From contig NZ_VHIZ01000050.1 of NCBI RefSeq assembly GCF_006494375.1, positions 186,001-250,000 on the forward strand: DNA of 64,000 bases, given 5' to 3'. Position numbers and translations under genes: made by a program. The notes under the pieces were generated by a model, which had not been told where the DNA came from, did no database searches, and worked only from the letters and a program-made list of their open reading frames with translations. The stretch comes from Pantoea anthophila (lineage in GTDB: Bacteria > Pseudomonadota > Gammaproteobacteria > Enterobacterales > Enterobacteriaceae). Of this stretch, positions 1 to 8,355 are shown piece by piece; position 1 is the first letter of the stretch; every line of letters begins with the position of its first letter.

Positions 1-1
1 C

Positions 2-109
2 ACCAATCGCTCCACCGCAGATTTTATTATTCAGTCGCCGCTGTTTGCACAAAGCAGCGAGATCATGATCCCTGACTATGCGCGCTATCTGGCTGGACGG
101 CTGAAGTAA
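2..109 (+). CDS. mgsA: Methylglyoxal synthase, C-terminal fragment
   Basis: Only the last 35 codons lie in the window; the rest is off the left edge. The reading frame contains SPLF followed by IPDY and ends YLAGRLK, which I recognise as the C-terminus of MgsA. This cytosolic enzyme converts dihydroxyacetone phosphate to methylglyoxal as a bypass of lower glycolysis. The catalytic region is not visible. It converges with helD: its stop is one base from the helD stop. mgsA-helD is also the E. coli neighbourhood, which supports the call. Confidence 0.85.
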   Translation, partial: TNRSTADFIIQSPLFAQSSEIMIPDYARYLAGRLK

Positions 110-110
110 C

Positions 111-2165
111 TCAGGCTTTACGCAACACCGGTACACCCAGCTCACGGAAGTGCCCGACAAAAGGTGACGGCGCGCTTTTATCAAACAGCAGAAAAACCTG
201 CTGGCGCGCCCGTGTCAGGGCGACGTAGGCCAGGCGGCGCTCTTCTGCATCCGGGAACGCTTCCGGCTGCGGTAACAGGCCCTGTTCGATAATCGATTCG
301 CGCACGTTTGCCGGAAAGCCCTCTTTGCCCTGCTGCAACCCCAGCAGAATGACGTAGTCCGCCTGCTGGCCTTTACTGGCATGGATGGTCATAAATTCCA
401 GATTGAGTTTCGGCCAGCGGGTTTTGGCTTTGTCCAGCACATCCGGTCGCAGGTAGTGATAGCGCGCCAGCAGCAGGATGCGCTCATCAGGCTTTACATA
501 GCCGCTGAGTTTATTCAGCAACGGCTCCAGCTGATCGTCCGCCAGCAGTGAAATCGACTTTTTATTCCCTTTGGTGATGCTGTTAAGCGGCTTCGCCAGC
601 TGCTGCGGATTCTGCTGGATAAAACGGTTCGCAATGTCGCCGATGCGATCGTTAAAGCGGTAAGTGGTATCCAGCACACAACGGTCACCCTCACCAAAGT
701 AGTGATGAAACGCCGTCGTCAGCGTCATCTCTGCACCGCTGAAGCGGTAGATGGCCTGCCAGTCATCGCCAACGGCAAACAGGGCGGTGCGCCTGTTCTG
801 CTGGCGTAAAGCGCTGAGCAAGGCGGCGCGCTGCGGTGAGATATCCTGAAACTCATCCACAAGAATGTGTTTCCAGGGGCTGATAAAGCGCCCTTTTTCC
901 AGCAGAGCAATCGCCTGATGAATCAGCCCCGAAAAATCGACCGCGCCCTCCTCTTTTAACGCACTCTTCCACGCTTTCAGCAGGGGAGCCATCAGCCTGA
1001 TACGTTTGCTGAACAGATCGCGCATCTCTTCAGGCACTTCTGCGATCATCGCGGCCTGCGCGCCGCCATGCATGCGCATCAGACCCAGCCAGCGTTCGAG
1101 CCGGGACGCCAGGCGCTTAGCCAGTTTGTCATCCTCCCAGAATGGCCCCTCCGGCACCTCCCACTCCAGCTCGTCACGCAGCCATTGGCGCCAGCCGTTG
1201 GCCTGGGCCTTTTTTTCATGACACTGCTGCCGCCATTCCTGAATCAGCAGTGCACGACGTGCATCGGCATCGCTCTCCAGCTTGCTGATGACCGGCTGTT
1301 TGTTGCTGCCTTCACGAATAATATGCAGGGCCAAAGAATGGAAGGTTCGCGCCTGAATGTCACTGGCTGACAGTCGCGACTGGATACGGGCGTTCATCTC
1401 TTCTGCAGCCTGTCGGCCAAAGGCCAGCAGCAGAATTTGCTCGGCGCTGGCGAGATTGCGCTGCATTAACCAGCCCGCACGCGCCACCAGCACGGAGGTT
1501 TTACCGCTCCCGGCGCCCGCCAGCACCAGCAGAGAATTTTCGCCGTTGACTACCGCCTCGCATTGCGATTGATTGAGAGGCGTACTCTCGACCGTGTCGA
1601 AGAATGCCCGGTAACGGGTCAGCATTGCGGCGGTCCAGTCACGGTTTCGCTGCCGCAGGGCCGCCTCGCCCTGCTCCAGCCAGCGCTGACAGAAAGCCTG
1701 GTTTTCACGACAGTCAGCAAAATCCTTTAGGCGGGAGAGCGGCAGCGGCAACGCATCGAACTGCTGAATAATGGTGTTTTTCAGCGCCTGCAGTTCATGC
1801 CGGTTCAGCCAGCGATCCTGCGCACTGAATGCCTCAATGTCATCACGCAGGGTCTGCAGCACGTCGCGGCACACCGCACTCATCTCCAGGCTCCAGCTCT
1901 GCCAGGCCTGCAGCAGATAGTGATAAAAGCGCTGCGTTTCCTGCCATTCCGTGCCATGCAGCCGCACCACTTTTTCATCAGCCAGCAAAAATTCAAGTTC
2001 GCCCCACACCACGCCGCGTTTGCAGGCGATATCCAGCAACTGATTAAAAGGGATCAGGTACTCATGCTTATCGCCACTGACTTCGACGCCCGCTGCCATC
2101 AGACGGACACGATTATAGGGATGCCGGGCAAGTCGTTTGCCCATCGAAGTTGCTTTCAGTTCCAC
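111..2165 (-). CDS. helD: DNA helicase IV (UvrD/Rep superfamily 1, 3'-5')
   Basis: Superfamily 1A ATP-dependent helicase that unwinds DNA 3' to 5' and has been linked to RecF-pathway recombination. Walker A GAGSGKTS lies near residue 220, followed by DEFQDISP (Walker B region), a GDDWQAIYRF motif and the C-terminal VALTRAR motif VI. The roughly 200-residue N-terminal region before the helicase core is typical of HelD and absent from Rep. No ATG is available at the N-terminus: GTG codons occur at 2177 and 2165. I chose 2165 because it gives MELKAT, the family N-terminus, and 684 residues as in E. coli. Neither start has a good ribosome binding site. It converges on mgsA and diverges from yccF. 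Confidence 0.93.
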   Translation of the reverse strand: MELKATSMGKRLARHPYNRVRLMAAGVEVSGDKHEYLIPFNQLLDIACKRGVVWGELEFLLADEKVVRLHGTEWQETQRFYHYLLQAWQSWSLEMSAVCRDVLQTLRDDIEAFSAQDRWLNRHELQALKNTIIQQFDALPLPLSRLKDFADCRENQAFCQRWLEQGEAALRQRNRDWTAAMLTRYRAFFDTVESTPLNQSQCEAVVNGENSLLVLAGAGSGKTSVLVARAGWLMQRNLASAEQILLLAFGRQAAEEMNARIQSRLSASDIQARTFHSLALHIIREGSNKQPVISKLESDADARRALLIQEWRQQCHEKKAQANGWRQWLRDELEWEVPEGPFWEDDKLAKRLASRLERWLGLMRMHGGAQAAMIAEVPEEMRDLFSKRIRLMAPLLKAWKSALKEEGAVDFSGLIHQAIALLEKGRFISPWKHILVDEFQDISPQRAALLSALRQQNRRTALFAVGDDWQAIYRFSGAEMTLTTAFHHYFGEGDRCVLDTTYRFNDRIGDIANRFIQQNPQQLAKPLNSITKGNKKSISLLADDQLEPLLNKLSGYVKPDERILLLARYHYLRPDVLDKAKTRWPKLNLEFMTIHASKGQQADYVILLGLQQGKEGFPANVRESIIEQGLLPQPEAFPDAEERRLAYVALTRARQQVFLLFDKSAPSPFVGHFRELGVPVLRKA

Positions 2166-2288
2166 GCCGACACTCACGTCAGAGAATAGGATTCGGGGAA
2201 GTTTACCTGTCAGACCCTTGGCGCTCCAGCCTTAAAACAGGCTAAACTTGGCGTCACATCTTGCGGAATGCAAAAGGAAAAGAAGATC

Positions 2289-2729
2289 ATGCGCACCGTC
2301 TTAAACGTTCTCAATTTTGTCCTGGGCGGTTTTTTCACCACCCTGAGCTGGCTGTTTGCCACCCTGATCAGCATTGTACTGATTTTTACCCTGCCGCTGA
2401 CCCGCTCCTGCTGGGAAATTACCAAACTCTCGCTGCTGCCATTTGGTAACGAGGCGGTGCATGTGGATGTGCTTCGCCCTGAAAACAAAAGCCACATCAT
2501 GAACACCGGCGGAACCTTTCTGAATATCTTCTGGCTGATTTTCTTCGGCTGGTGGCTCTGCCTTTCCCATATCTCTGTCGGGATTGTTCAGTGCATCAGC
2601 ATCATCGGCATTCCGGTCGGGCTGGCTAACTTCAAGATCGCCGCGATAGCACTCTGGCCGGTTGGACGCCGGGTGGTGTCAGTGGAAGAGGCGCAGGCTG
2701 CGCGCGAAGCCAATGCCCGCCGCTATTAA
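2289..2729 (+). CDS. yccF: YccF family inner membrane protein
   Basis: Small membrane protein of 146 residues with duplicated YccF (DUF307) domains of unknown function. Two hydrophobic segments lie near residues 8-35 and 75-105, and each half carries a short conserved motif (TRSCWEI and GIPVGLANF). The start was chosen at MRTVLN, which matches the E. coli protein and is preceded by AAAAGGAAAAGA. An in-frame ATG 7 codons upstream lacks this support. The stop is one base before the yccS start, so the two genes are probably translated as a coupled pair. No biochemical role can be read from the sequence. Confidence 0.9.
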   Translation: MRTVLNVLNFVLGGFFTTLSWLFATLISIVLIFTLPLTRSCWEITKLSLLPFGNEAVHVDVLRPENKSHIMNTGGTFLNIFWLIFFGWWLCLSHISVGIVQCISIIGIPVGLANFKIAAIALWPVGRRVVSVEEAQAAREANARRY

Positions 2730-2730
2730 T

Positions 2731-4872
2731 ATGATGTCAGCTACGCTGCCGGGCTGGCGCAAATATCTGTTTAACAGCGCCTGGCGCTATCTGCTGCGCA
2801 TCCTGTTTGCGCTGAGCGGATGCGCCGCTATTCCCTGGTGGCTGCACCAGATTGAGTGGACCATCCCGCTGACGCTGGGCGTGGTAGCGGCGGCGCTGGC
2901 CGATCTCGATGATCGTCTGGCGGGCCGCCTGAAGAATCTGCTGATTACCCTGCTCTGCTTCTGCATCGCCTCGGTTTCCGTCGAGTTACTGTTTCCCTGG
3001 CCTCTGGCCTTTATCACTGGCCTCGCGATCTCAACCTGGGGTTTTATTCTGCTGGGCGCGCTGGGTCAGCGTTACGCGACGATCGCCTTTGGCGCGCTGC
3101 TGATTGCGGTCTACACCATGCTTGGCATCGGGTTGTTCAGTCAGTGGTACATGCAGCCGATCCTGCTGCTGGTCGGCGCGCTCTGGTACAACCTGCTGAC
3201 ACTGCTGGGTCACCTGATGTTCCCGGTGCGACCGGTGCAGGAGCAGCTGGCCGGCAGTTTTTCACAACTGGCGCGTTATCTGGATGCGAAAGCAAATCTG
3301 TTCGACCCGGATGCGGGTGAACAGGATGATGCCGCCTTTGTCGAGGCGGCAATGGTCAACAGCCAGTTAGTGGCCCAGCTCAACCTGACCAAAACCACGC
3401 TGCAGAGTCGTCTGCGCGGCGATCGCGGCTCTCGCGGAACCCGCCGCAGCCTCCACTACTACTTTGTGGCGCAGGACATTCATGAACGGGCCAGCTCATC
3501 TCACCTGCAATATCACCTGCTGCGGGGTGACTGGCGCTATAACGAAATTCTGTTTCGCTTCCAGCGGCTGCTGAATATGCAGGCTCAGGCGTGTCGGCAG
3601 CTGGCGCATTGCATCCTGATGCGCGAAAGATGGGTGCATGACAGCCGGTTTGAGCGCGCGTTTGAACGTCTGCAAAAAGCCATAGAGCGTCTGGAGCAGC
3701 GTGAACCGGAAGCCGCCCATACGCGTGCGCTCTTCTGGCTGCTGCGTAATCTGCGTGCCATCGACGCTCAACTCGCCTCGATTGAATCTGAACAGACCCT
3801 GTCAGGGGAAGACACTCAGCACAGCGACAATCTGCTGTCGCGAGAAGGGCTGAGTGGCTGGAGTGATATCCGGCTGCGCTTCAGCCGACATCTCACGCCC
3901 GCGTCGGCGCTGTTCCGGCATGCTGTCCGGATGTCTGTGGTGCTCTGTATCGGCTACGGTTTTATTCAGGTGACCGGACTGGAACGCGGTTACTGGATCC
4001 TGCTGACCAGTCTGTTTGTCTGTCAGCCTAACTACAACGCAACCCAGCGACGGCTGGCGTTGCGTATCGGCGGGACGCTGGCCGGTATTGCGATTGGACT
4101 GCCCGTTTTATGGCTGGTGCCCTCCATAGAAGGTCAGTTAATCCTGATCGTTATCTCCGGCGTGCTCTTTTTTGCCTTCAGACAGGTCCAGTATGCGCAG
4201 GCCACGCTGTTTATTACGCTGCTGGTGCTGCTCTGTTTTAACCTGTTAGGTGAAGGATTTGAGGTCGCCCTGCCACGGGTGGTGGATACCTTACTGGGCT
4301 GTGGGCTGGCCTGGCTGGCTGTGGCCTTTATCTGGCCTGACTGGCGTTTCCGTCAGTTACCGGCCGTGGCAGAACGGACTCTGCAGGCCAACTGTCGTTA
4401 TCTTGACGCCATCATGGAGCAGTACCATCAGGGCAAAGACAACCGACTCGCCTATCGCATTGCGCGTCGTGATGCGCACAATGCCGATGCTGAGCTGGCG
4501 TCGGTGGTGTCAAATATGAGCAGTGAAAGTCGCACCAGCCAGAAACTGCGTGAATCCGCTTTTCAGCTGCTCTGTTCTAACCACTCGTTTCTGAGTTATA
4601 TCTCAGCACTGGGTGCCCACCGCGATAAGATCAGCGATCCGGCACTGCTGACGCTGCTGGATGACACCGTATGCTACGTGGAGGATGTGCTGCAGACGGA
4701 GGTGGTCAGTGATGAACAGGCAGAGGCGATGCGCCAGCCGTTAGCTCAGCGCATCAGCCAGCTGGCTGCAGATGCAGACACGCGTGCGCCACTGGTGCTC
4801 CAGCAACTCGGTCTGCTGGTGGCACTGATGCCTGAAATGGCTCGCCTGCGCCGCACGCTACTCGCCGACTAA
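2731..4872 (+). CDS. yccS: YccS/YhfK family membrane protein (FUSC family)
   Basis: Predicted inner-membrane protein of about 713 residues, related to the AaeB/FUSC family of putative aromatic-acid exporters. The architecture is two hydrophobic bundles (residues about 10-170 and 390-520), each followed by a long hydrophilic cytoplasmic stretch. The conserved pieces PLTLGVVAAALADLDDRL, DIHERASSSH and SLFVCQPNYNAT match E. coli YccS. Two tandem ATGs (2731 and 2734) follow the yccF stop at once, and no strong ribosome binding site is visible, which fits translational coupling. The substrate is unknown. Its 3' end overlaps the convergent sxy gene by 4 bases. Confidence 0.88.
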   Translation: MMSATLPGWRKYLFNSAWRYLLRILFALSGCAAIPWWLHQIEWTIPLTLGVVAAALADLDDRLAGRLKNLLITLLCFCIASVSVELLFPWPLAFITGLAISTWGFILLGALGQRYATIAFGALLIAVYTMLGIGLFSQWYMQPILLLVGALWYNLLTLLGHLMFPVRPVQEQLAGSFSQLARYLDAKANLFDPDAGEQDDAAFVEAAMVNSQLVAQLNLTKTTLQSRLRGDRGSRGTRRSLHYYFVAQDIHERASSSHLQYHLLRGDWRYNEILFRFQRLLNMQAQACRQLAHCILMRERWVHDSRFERAFERLQKAIERLEQREPEAAHTRALFWLLRNLRAIDAQLASIESEQTLSGEDTQHSDNLLSREGLSGWSDIRLRFSRHLTPASALFRHAVRMSVVLCIGYGFIQVTGLERGYWILLTSLFVCQPNYNATQRRLALRIGGTLAGIAIGLPVLWLVPSIEGQLILIVISGVLFFAFRQVQYAQATLFITLLVLLCFNLLGEGFEVALPRVVDTLLGCGLAWLAVAFIWPDWRFRQLPAVAERTLQANCRYLDAIMEQYHQGKDNRLAYRIARRDAHNADAELASVVSNMSSESRTSQKLRESAFQLLCSNHSFLSYISALGAHRDKISDPALLTLLDDTVCYVEDVLQTEVVSDEQAEAMRQPLAQRISQLAADADTRAPLVLQQLGLLVALMPEMARLRRTLLAD

Positions 4873-5498
4873 CCTTTGCTGCTTCCGGGCGCTGTGTCAG
4901 ACAACAGCGTACGCTGAAACCAGGCGTTCAGCTCGGCCCGGGTTGCCTGCGGCAGTGCAGCAGCATGATGACCGGTGATTGCGCCCTGCAGCGCCAGCAA
5001 TGTCTGAAATCCGACGTGCTGGTTGATGGCTTTCAGCTTCAGCCAGCACTGTTTGGCCCCCATCTGGTAAAGATGGTTGACGCTCATGATACCCGCGTCA
5101 TACAACATCATCTCCAGACGGACACTGAGGTTGGGCAGATCTTTGAGTCGCGGTGAACCCTGCCTGTCCTGCAGCTCCAGCTGCGCCGTTTCCAGTGAGG
5201 CGGCGGAGAGCGCCAGCAGGTGCTCAGGATCGCGCCATAACGTCTCATCGACGCGGTAGTAATTGAGACTGACCAGCTTACCCCGCTTGCGAAACACCAG
5301 CGGCTGCAGAGGCCGATCGGTGATGTACGCCTGCAGGGGTTCACTGGCGCGCAGGTAGAGCTCACCCTGATTGATTAACGCGAAAACCACACTCTCTACC
5401 GCCAGTGCATACCCGCCAAACTGGGTACGGGACTCAATGGCTCCCAGTGGGGCCAGATGCGCTCTGGAGCGCTCTACAACCGGATTCACCTTTTTCAT
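4869..5498 (-). CDS. sxy: Competence regulator TfoX/Sxy
   Basis: TfoX/Sxy family regulator of 209 residues, the same length as E. coli Sxy. It acts with CRP at CRP-S promoters to switch on DNA-uptake genes. The TfoX N-terminal domain (residues about 15-110, with RTQFGGYAL and LNYYRVDE) and the C-terminal helix-hairpin-helix-like domain (RLKDLPNLSVRLE onward) are both intact. A strong GGAGGT site precedes the ATG. The gene diverges from sulA and overlaps the yccS stop by 4 bases. Natural competence has not been shown for most Enterobacterales, so the role here is by family only. The DNA-uptake protein homologue YcaI is also encoded in this window. Confidence 0.92.
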   Translation of the reverse strand: MKKVNPVVERSRAHLAPLGAIESRTQFGGYALAVESVVFALINQGELYLRASEPLQAYITDRPLQPLVFRKRGKLVSLNYYRVDETLWRDPEHLLALSAASLETAQLELQDRQGSPRLKDLPNLSVRLEMMLYDAGIMSVNHLYQMGAKQCWLKLKAINQHVGFQTLLALQGAITGHHAAALPQATRAELNAWFQRTLLSDTAPGSSKG

Positions 5499-5646
5499 TG
5501 CACCACCTCCATGTCAGAAACAGACCGTAAATTGCCTTGGGTATCAGGCAATTAGAAGATAGGAAAAAGCGTAAGCGGGTTCAACGAATAAATAGGGGTT
5601 CGCCTAATCTTGTCGCGTTTTTGCGAGGCGTTTTCAGAAATTTGGG

Positions 5647-5689
5647 TTGATCTTTATCCAGGATGACAGTACTGTATATTCATACAGTC
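5647..5689 (+). promoter_or_regulatory. sulA promoter with LexA (SOS) box
   Basis: A LexA box lies at 5670-5689: TACTGT, eight bases, then ATACAGTC, nearly the consensus TACTGT-N8-ACAGTA. A -35-like TTGATC at 5647-5652 sits 17 bases before TACTGT, so the LexA site covers the -10 region. The GGGTTGATC stretch is also what I recall upstream of E. coli sulA. The box is 19 bases before the sulA ATG. It predicts strong LexA repression and SOS induction. Confidence 0.9.
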
Positions 5690-5708
5690 AACTGCTGGTG
5701 ATTAACTT

Positions 5709-6200
5709 ATGCGAACCCAACATCCTGATAATGCACGCTATGCTCATCGTTATGCGTCCTCTTCTGTTCCGGCGGCTCAGCCTGGTGGAATTACAGAGTT
5801 ACGTTACAGTGAGCAGCCCGGAATGATGCAGATGTTACTGCTACCGTTATTGCAGCAATTGAGTCAGCAATCACGCTGGCAGCTGTGGTTAACCCCCGCG
5901 CATAAGCTGAATCGCGCCTGGCTACAGGAATCGGGATTACCGCTGAATAAAAGCATGCACATCGCCGATTCAGAACGACTGAATGCGGTTGAGGCGATGG
6001 TCAGGGCGTTACGCACAGGCAATTACAGCGTGGTACTGGCATGGATCCCCTACGAGCTGGATGAAGATGAGCGTCGTCAACTGGAAAATGCGGCAGCAGA
6101 GGGTGAAGCGCTGGGGCTGATTTTGCGTTCAGGCGGGACATCGGAAGCGCCTCTCAGACCACAAAACCCCATAAAAATTCAGTCGGATTTGTTTCATTAA
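5709..6200 (+). CDS. sulA: SOS-inducible cell division inhibitor SulA
   Basis: Binds FtsZ and blocks Z-ring assembly during the SOS response. The protein has 163 residues, slightly shorter than the 169 of E. coli. The core is well conserved: MLLLPLLQQLSQQSRWQLWL, SGLPLNK and the MVRALRTGNYSVVL segment involved in FtsZ binding. The C-terminus ends in His, the residue needed for Lon recognition of E. coli SulA. The N-terminal 35 residues diverge, as is usual for the family. The gene sits directly under a near-consensus LexA box. The sulA-ompA order is conserved in enterics. Confidence 0.95.
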   Translation: MRTQHPDNARYAHRYASSSVPAAQPGGITELRYSEQPGMMQMLLLPLLQQLSQQSRWQLWLTPAHKLNRAWLQESGLPLNKSMHIADSERLNAVEAMVRALRTGNYSVVLAWIPYELDEDERRQLENAAAEGEALGLILRSGGTSEAPLRPQNPIKIQSDLFH

Positions 6201-6388
6201 GTAAAAATAAGAAGTTTCTCAAGCTATTTTTCTTATCTGTCGTCGCTAAACCACTGATTCTGTTAGTTCGAGCATTGACAATGGTTTAGCAGGTTTTTCA
6301 GGCTTGCTGCCGCGACAATACTACCAGGCTAATTGTTAGAAATTGTGTATAAATCGCTGTTTTTTTACAGAAGCGCCTCACATCATAC

Positions 6389-6551
6389 TTGTAAGTTTCC
6401 AATCTCGTTGTAGACTTTATCTCGCCAGGGTGCTCAATAACCTCCGTTTTTTTGCGGTAGAGTCATAAGCGAGCGTTTTGACCCGGCGAAGGATTTAAAC
6501 CAAGAGCAACCTTTTTGCTCATTGCCTATTTGGATGATAACGAGGCGCAAA
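6389..6551 (+). promoter_or_regulatory. ompA promoter and long 5' leader
   Basis: TTGTAA (6389-6394) and TAGACT (6411-6416) are separated by 16 bases in a stretch that closely resembles the E. coli ompA promoter. Transcription would start near 6424, giving a leader of about 125 bases that ends in the conserved TTTGGATGATAACGAGGCGCAAA before the ATG. In E. coli the long ompA leader stabilises the mRNA and is the target of Hfq-dependent small RNAs such as MicA; that function is inferred here. The rest of the 351-base sulA-ompA gap (6201-6388) is AT-rich and shows no gene to me. Confidence 0.7.
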
Positions 6552-7622
6552 ATGAAAAAGACAGCTATCGCAATTGCAGTGGCACTGGCTGGCTTCGCTA
6601 CCGTAGCGCAGGCCGCTCCTAAAGATGACACCTGGTACACCGGTGCTAAACTGGGCTGGTCTCAGTATCACGACACTGGTTACTACGGTAACGGTTATGA
6701 GAACAACAACGGTCCAACTCATGAAAGCCAGCTGGGCGCAGGTGCGTTCGTTGGTTATCAGGCAAACCCATACCTGGGTTTCGAGCTGGGCTATGACTGG
6801 CTGGGTCGCATGCCTAACAAAGGCACCGTGACTAACGGCGCATTCAAAGCACAGGGCGTTCAGCTGGCAGCTAAACTGAGCTACCCAATCTATGACGATC
6901 TGGACGTGTACACCCGTCTGGGCGGCATGGTATGGCGTGCAGATGCTACGCAGACTAACCCAACTACTGGCCGCATCAGCGACCACGACACCGGCGTATC
7001 TCCGCTGGCTGCTGTAGGTGTTGAATACGCACTGACCAAAAACTGGGCTACCCGCCTGGACTACCAGTGGGTTAACAACATCGGTGATGCACAGACCGTT
7101 GGTGCACGTCCAGACAACGGCATGCTGAGCGTAGGCGTTTCTTACCGCTTCGGTCAGGATGACGTCGCTGCACCAGCTCCGGCTCCGGCCCCAGCTCCAG
7201 CACCCGTTGTTGAAACCAAGCGTTTCACTCTGAAGTCTGACGTTCTGTTCACCTTCAACAAAGCGACCCTGAAGCCAGAAGGCCAGCAGGCTCTGGATCA
7301 GCTGTACAGCCAGCTGAGTTCAATGGATCCTAAAGATGGTTCCGTTGTCGTACTGGGCTTCACTGACCGTATCGGTTCAGAGCAGTACAACCAGAAACTG
7401 TCTGAGAAACGTGCTCAGTCAGTCGTAGATTACCTGGTTTCTAAAGGTATCCCTTCTAACAAGATCTCTGCACGTGGCATGGGTGAATCTAACCCAGTCA
7501 CCGGCAACACCTGTGACAGCGTGAAAGGCCGTAACGCCCTGATCGACTGCCTGGCGCCGGACCGTCGCGTAGAAATCGACGTTAAAGGCATCAAAGACGT
7601 TGTAACTCAGCCACAGGCTTAA
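6552..7622 (+). CDS. ompA: Outer membrane protein A
   Basis: Abundant outer membrane beta-barrel that ties the membrane to peptidoglycan. The signal peptide is residues 1-21 (cleavage VAQA/APKD). An eight-stranded barrel runs to about residue 195, then an Ala-Pro hinge of six AP units, then the OmpA_C peptidoglycan-binding domain (about residues 225-345, with [14 protein letters not shown] and the disulfide pair in [23 protein letters not shown]). Length is 356 residues against 346 in E. coli, the extra mostly in exposed loops. An upstream in-frame ATG (6522) lies in the leader and was rejected because [15 protein letters not shown] is the conserved signal peptide start. A terminator follows. 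Confidence 0.97.
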   Translation: MKKTAIAIAVALAGFATVAQAAPKDDTWYTGAKLGWSQYHDTGYYGNGYENNNGPTHESQLGAGAFVGYQANPYLGFELGYDWLGRMPNKGTVTNGAFKAQGVQLAAKLSYPIYDDLDVYTRLGGMVWRADATQTNPTTGRISDHDTGVSPLAAVGVEYALTKNWATRLDYQWVNNIGDAQTVGARPDNGMLSVGVSYRFGQDDVAAPAPAPAPAPAPVVETKRFTLKSDVLFTFNKATLKPEGQQALDQLYSQLSSMDPKDGSVVVLGFTDRIGSEQYNQKLSEKRAQSVVDYLVSKGIPSNKISARGMGESNPVTGNTCDSVKGRNALIDCLAPDRRVEIDVKGIKDVVTQPQA

Positions 7623-7635
7623 GTTAACACGTAAT

Positions 7636-7664
7636 AAAAAACCCCGCTCAGGCGGGGTTTTTTT
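7636..7664. terminator. Rho-independent terminator between ompA and matP
   Basis: AACCCCGC and GCGGGGTT form a GC-rich hairpin with a short TCAG-type loop, flanked by A-run and T-run. It lies 14 bases past the ompA stop. The A-run on the left side means it could also end matP transcription from the opposite strand. Confidence 0.9.
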
Positions 7665-7717
7665 ATGCCGGTAATAAAGGGATGTTCAGAGCTGGCCACC
7701 CTGCTCCACCTGCCCGG

Positions 7718-8185
7718 CTAGTCGTTTTCTGAACCTGATTTACCCAGAATCGCCTGCAGGTCCTGCTTCAGACTCGACATCTGCGTAGCATATTTCTCTT
7801 TGCGTTCCGCATCCTCGATCAGCTGAACAATGGTCTCAGAGAGGGTACAGCCGCGCCGCTGTGCCAGTCCGGCCAGTCGCTGCCAGACCAGATACTCCAG
7901 GTCGATCGATTTTTTTCGGGTATGCTGATGTTCTGCATTAAAATGGCGTTTCCGCCGTGCACGGATGGTCTGTTTCAGCCGGTTATCAAGATCGGCATGG
8001 ATATGTTCAGCAATCCATTCATTCACCGTCACCGGATTATTTTCCATCGCCAGCAGTTTATCGACTGCCGCCTGCGCCGCACTCAATTCAAGGTGACGCG
8101 TGATCAGTTCACCTTCCCGATGTTTTTTCACCAGGTATTTCCACTTCCATCCACTTTCAAGATTTTCGAGTTGCTGGTATTTCAT
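7718..8185 (-). CDS. matP: Macrodomain Ter protein MatP
   Basis: Site-specific DNA-binding protein that organises the replication terminus by binding matS sites (GTGAC-RNY-GTCAC). It also displaces MukBEF and links Ter to the divisome via ZapB. The start at [21 protein letters not shown] matches E. coli; an extended ORF of 24 more codons upstream lacks conservation. The central segment [25 protein letters not shown] and the ribbon-helix-helix region [17 protein letters not shown] are almost unchanged. Length is 155 residues against 150. It converges on ompA and diverges from the Lon-like gene. It shares the window with the mukFEB operon. Confidence 0.95.
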   Translation of the reverse strand: MKYQQLENLESGWKWKYLVKKHREGELITRHLELSAAQAAVDKLLAMENNPVTVNEWIAEHIHADLDNRLKQTIRARRKRHFNAEHQHTRKKSIDLEYLVWQRLAGLAQRRGCTLSETIVQLIEDAERKEKYATQMSSLKQDLQAILGKSGSEND

Positions 8186-8315
8186 CGGAATCTCATCGTG
8201 ATCACGTAACGAGCTAAGAATAACAGCTTTTTTCCCGGATGCAGCAACGAAAAACATGCTGTCAGCTTCACAACTTCACCAGGAAGTCTGCAGTGCTTAA
8301 CCAGGGTGAATCCTG

Positions 8316-8321
8316 TATAAT
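8316..8321 (+). promoter_or_regulatory. Likely -10 box for the Lon-like gene
   Basis: A perfect TATAAT lies 34 bases before the TTG start at 8356. The expected -35 position (around 8293-8298, GTGCTT) is poor. If used, transcription would begin near 8328, which excludes the longer reading frame opening at 8239 and supports the TTG start. Confidence 0.5.
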
Positions 8322-8355
8322 CTCGCTTTTCTTAAAACAGATAAATGCGATTATT

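Noticed and set aside
6201..6260. AT-rich hairpin (ATAAGAA/TTCTTAT) after sulA as a terminator
   Set aside because: The stem is AT only with a 16-base loop, too weak to call.
8239..8355. N-terminal extension of the Lon-like protein from an ATG
   Set aside because: Not conserved, and it precedes the TATAAT box that probably drives the gene.
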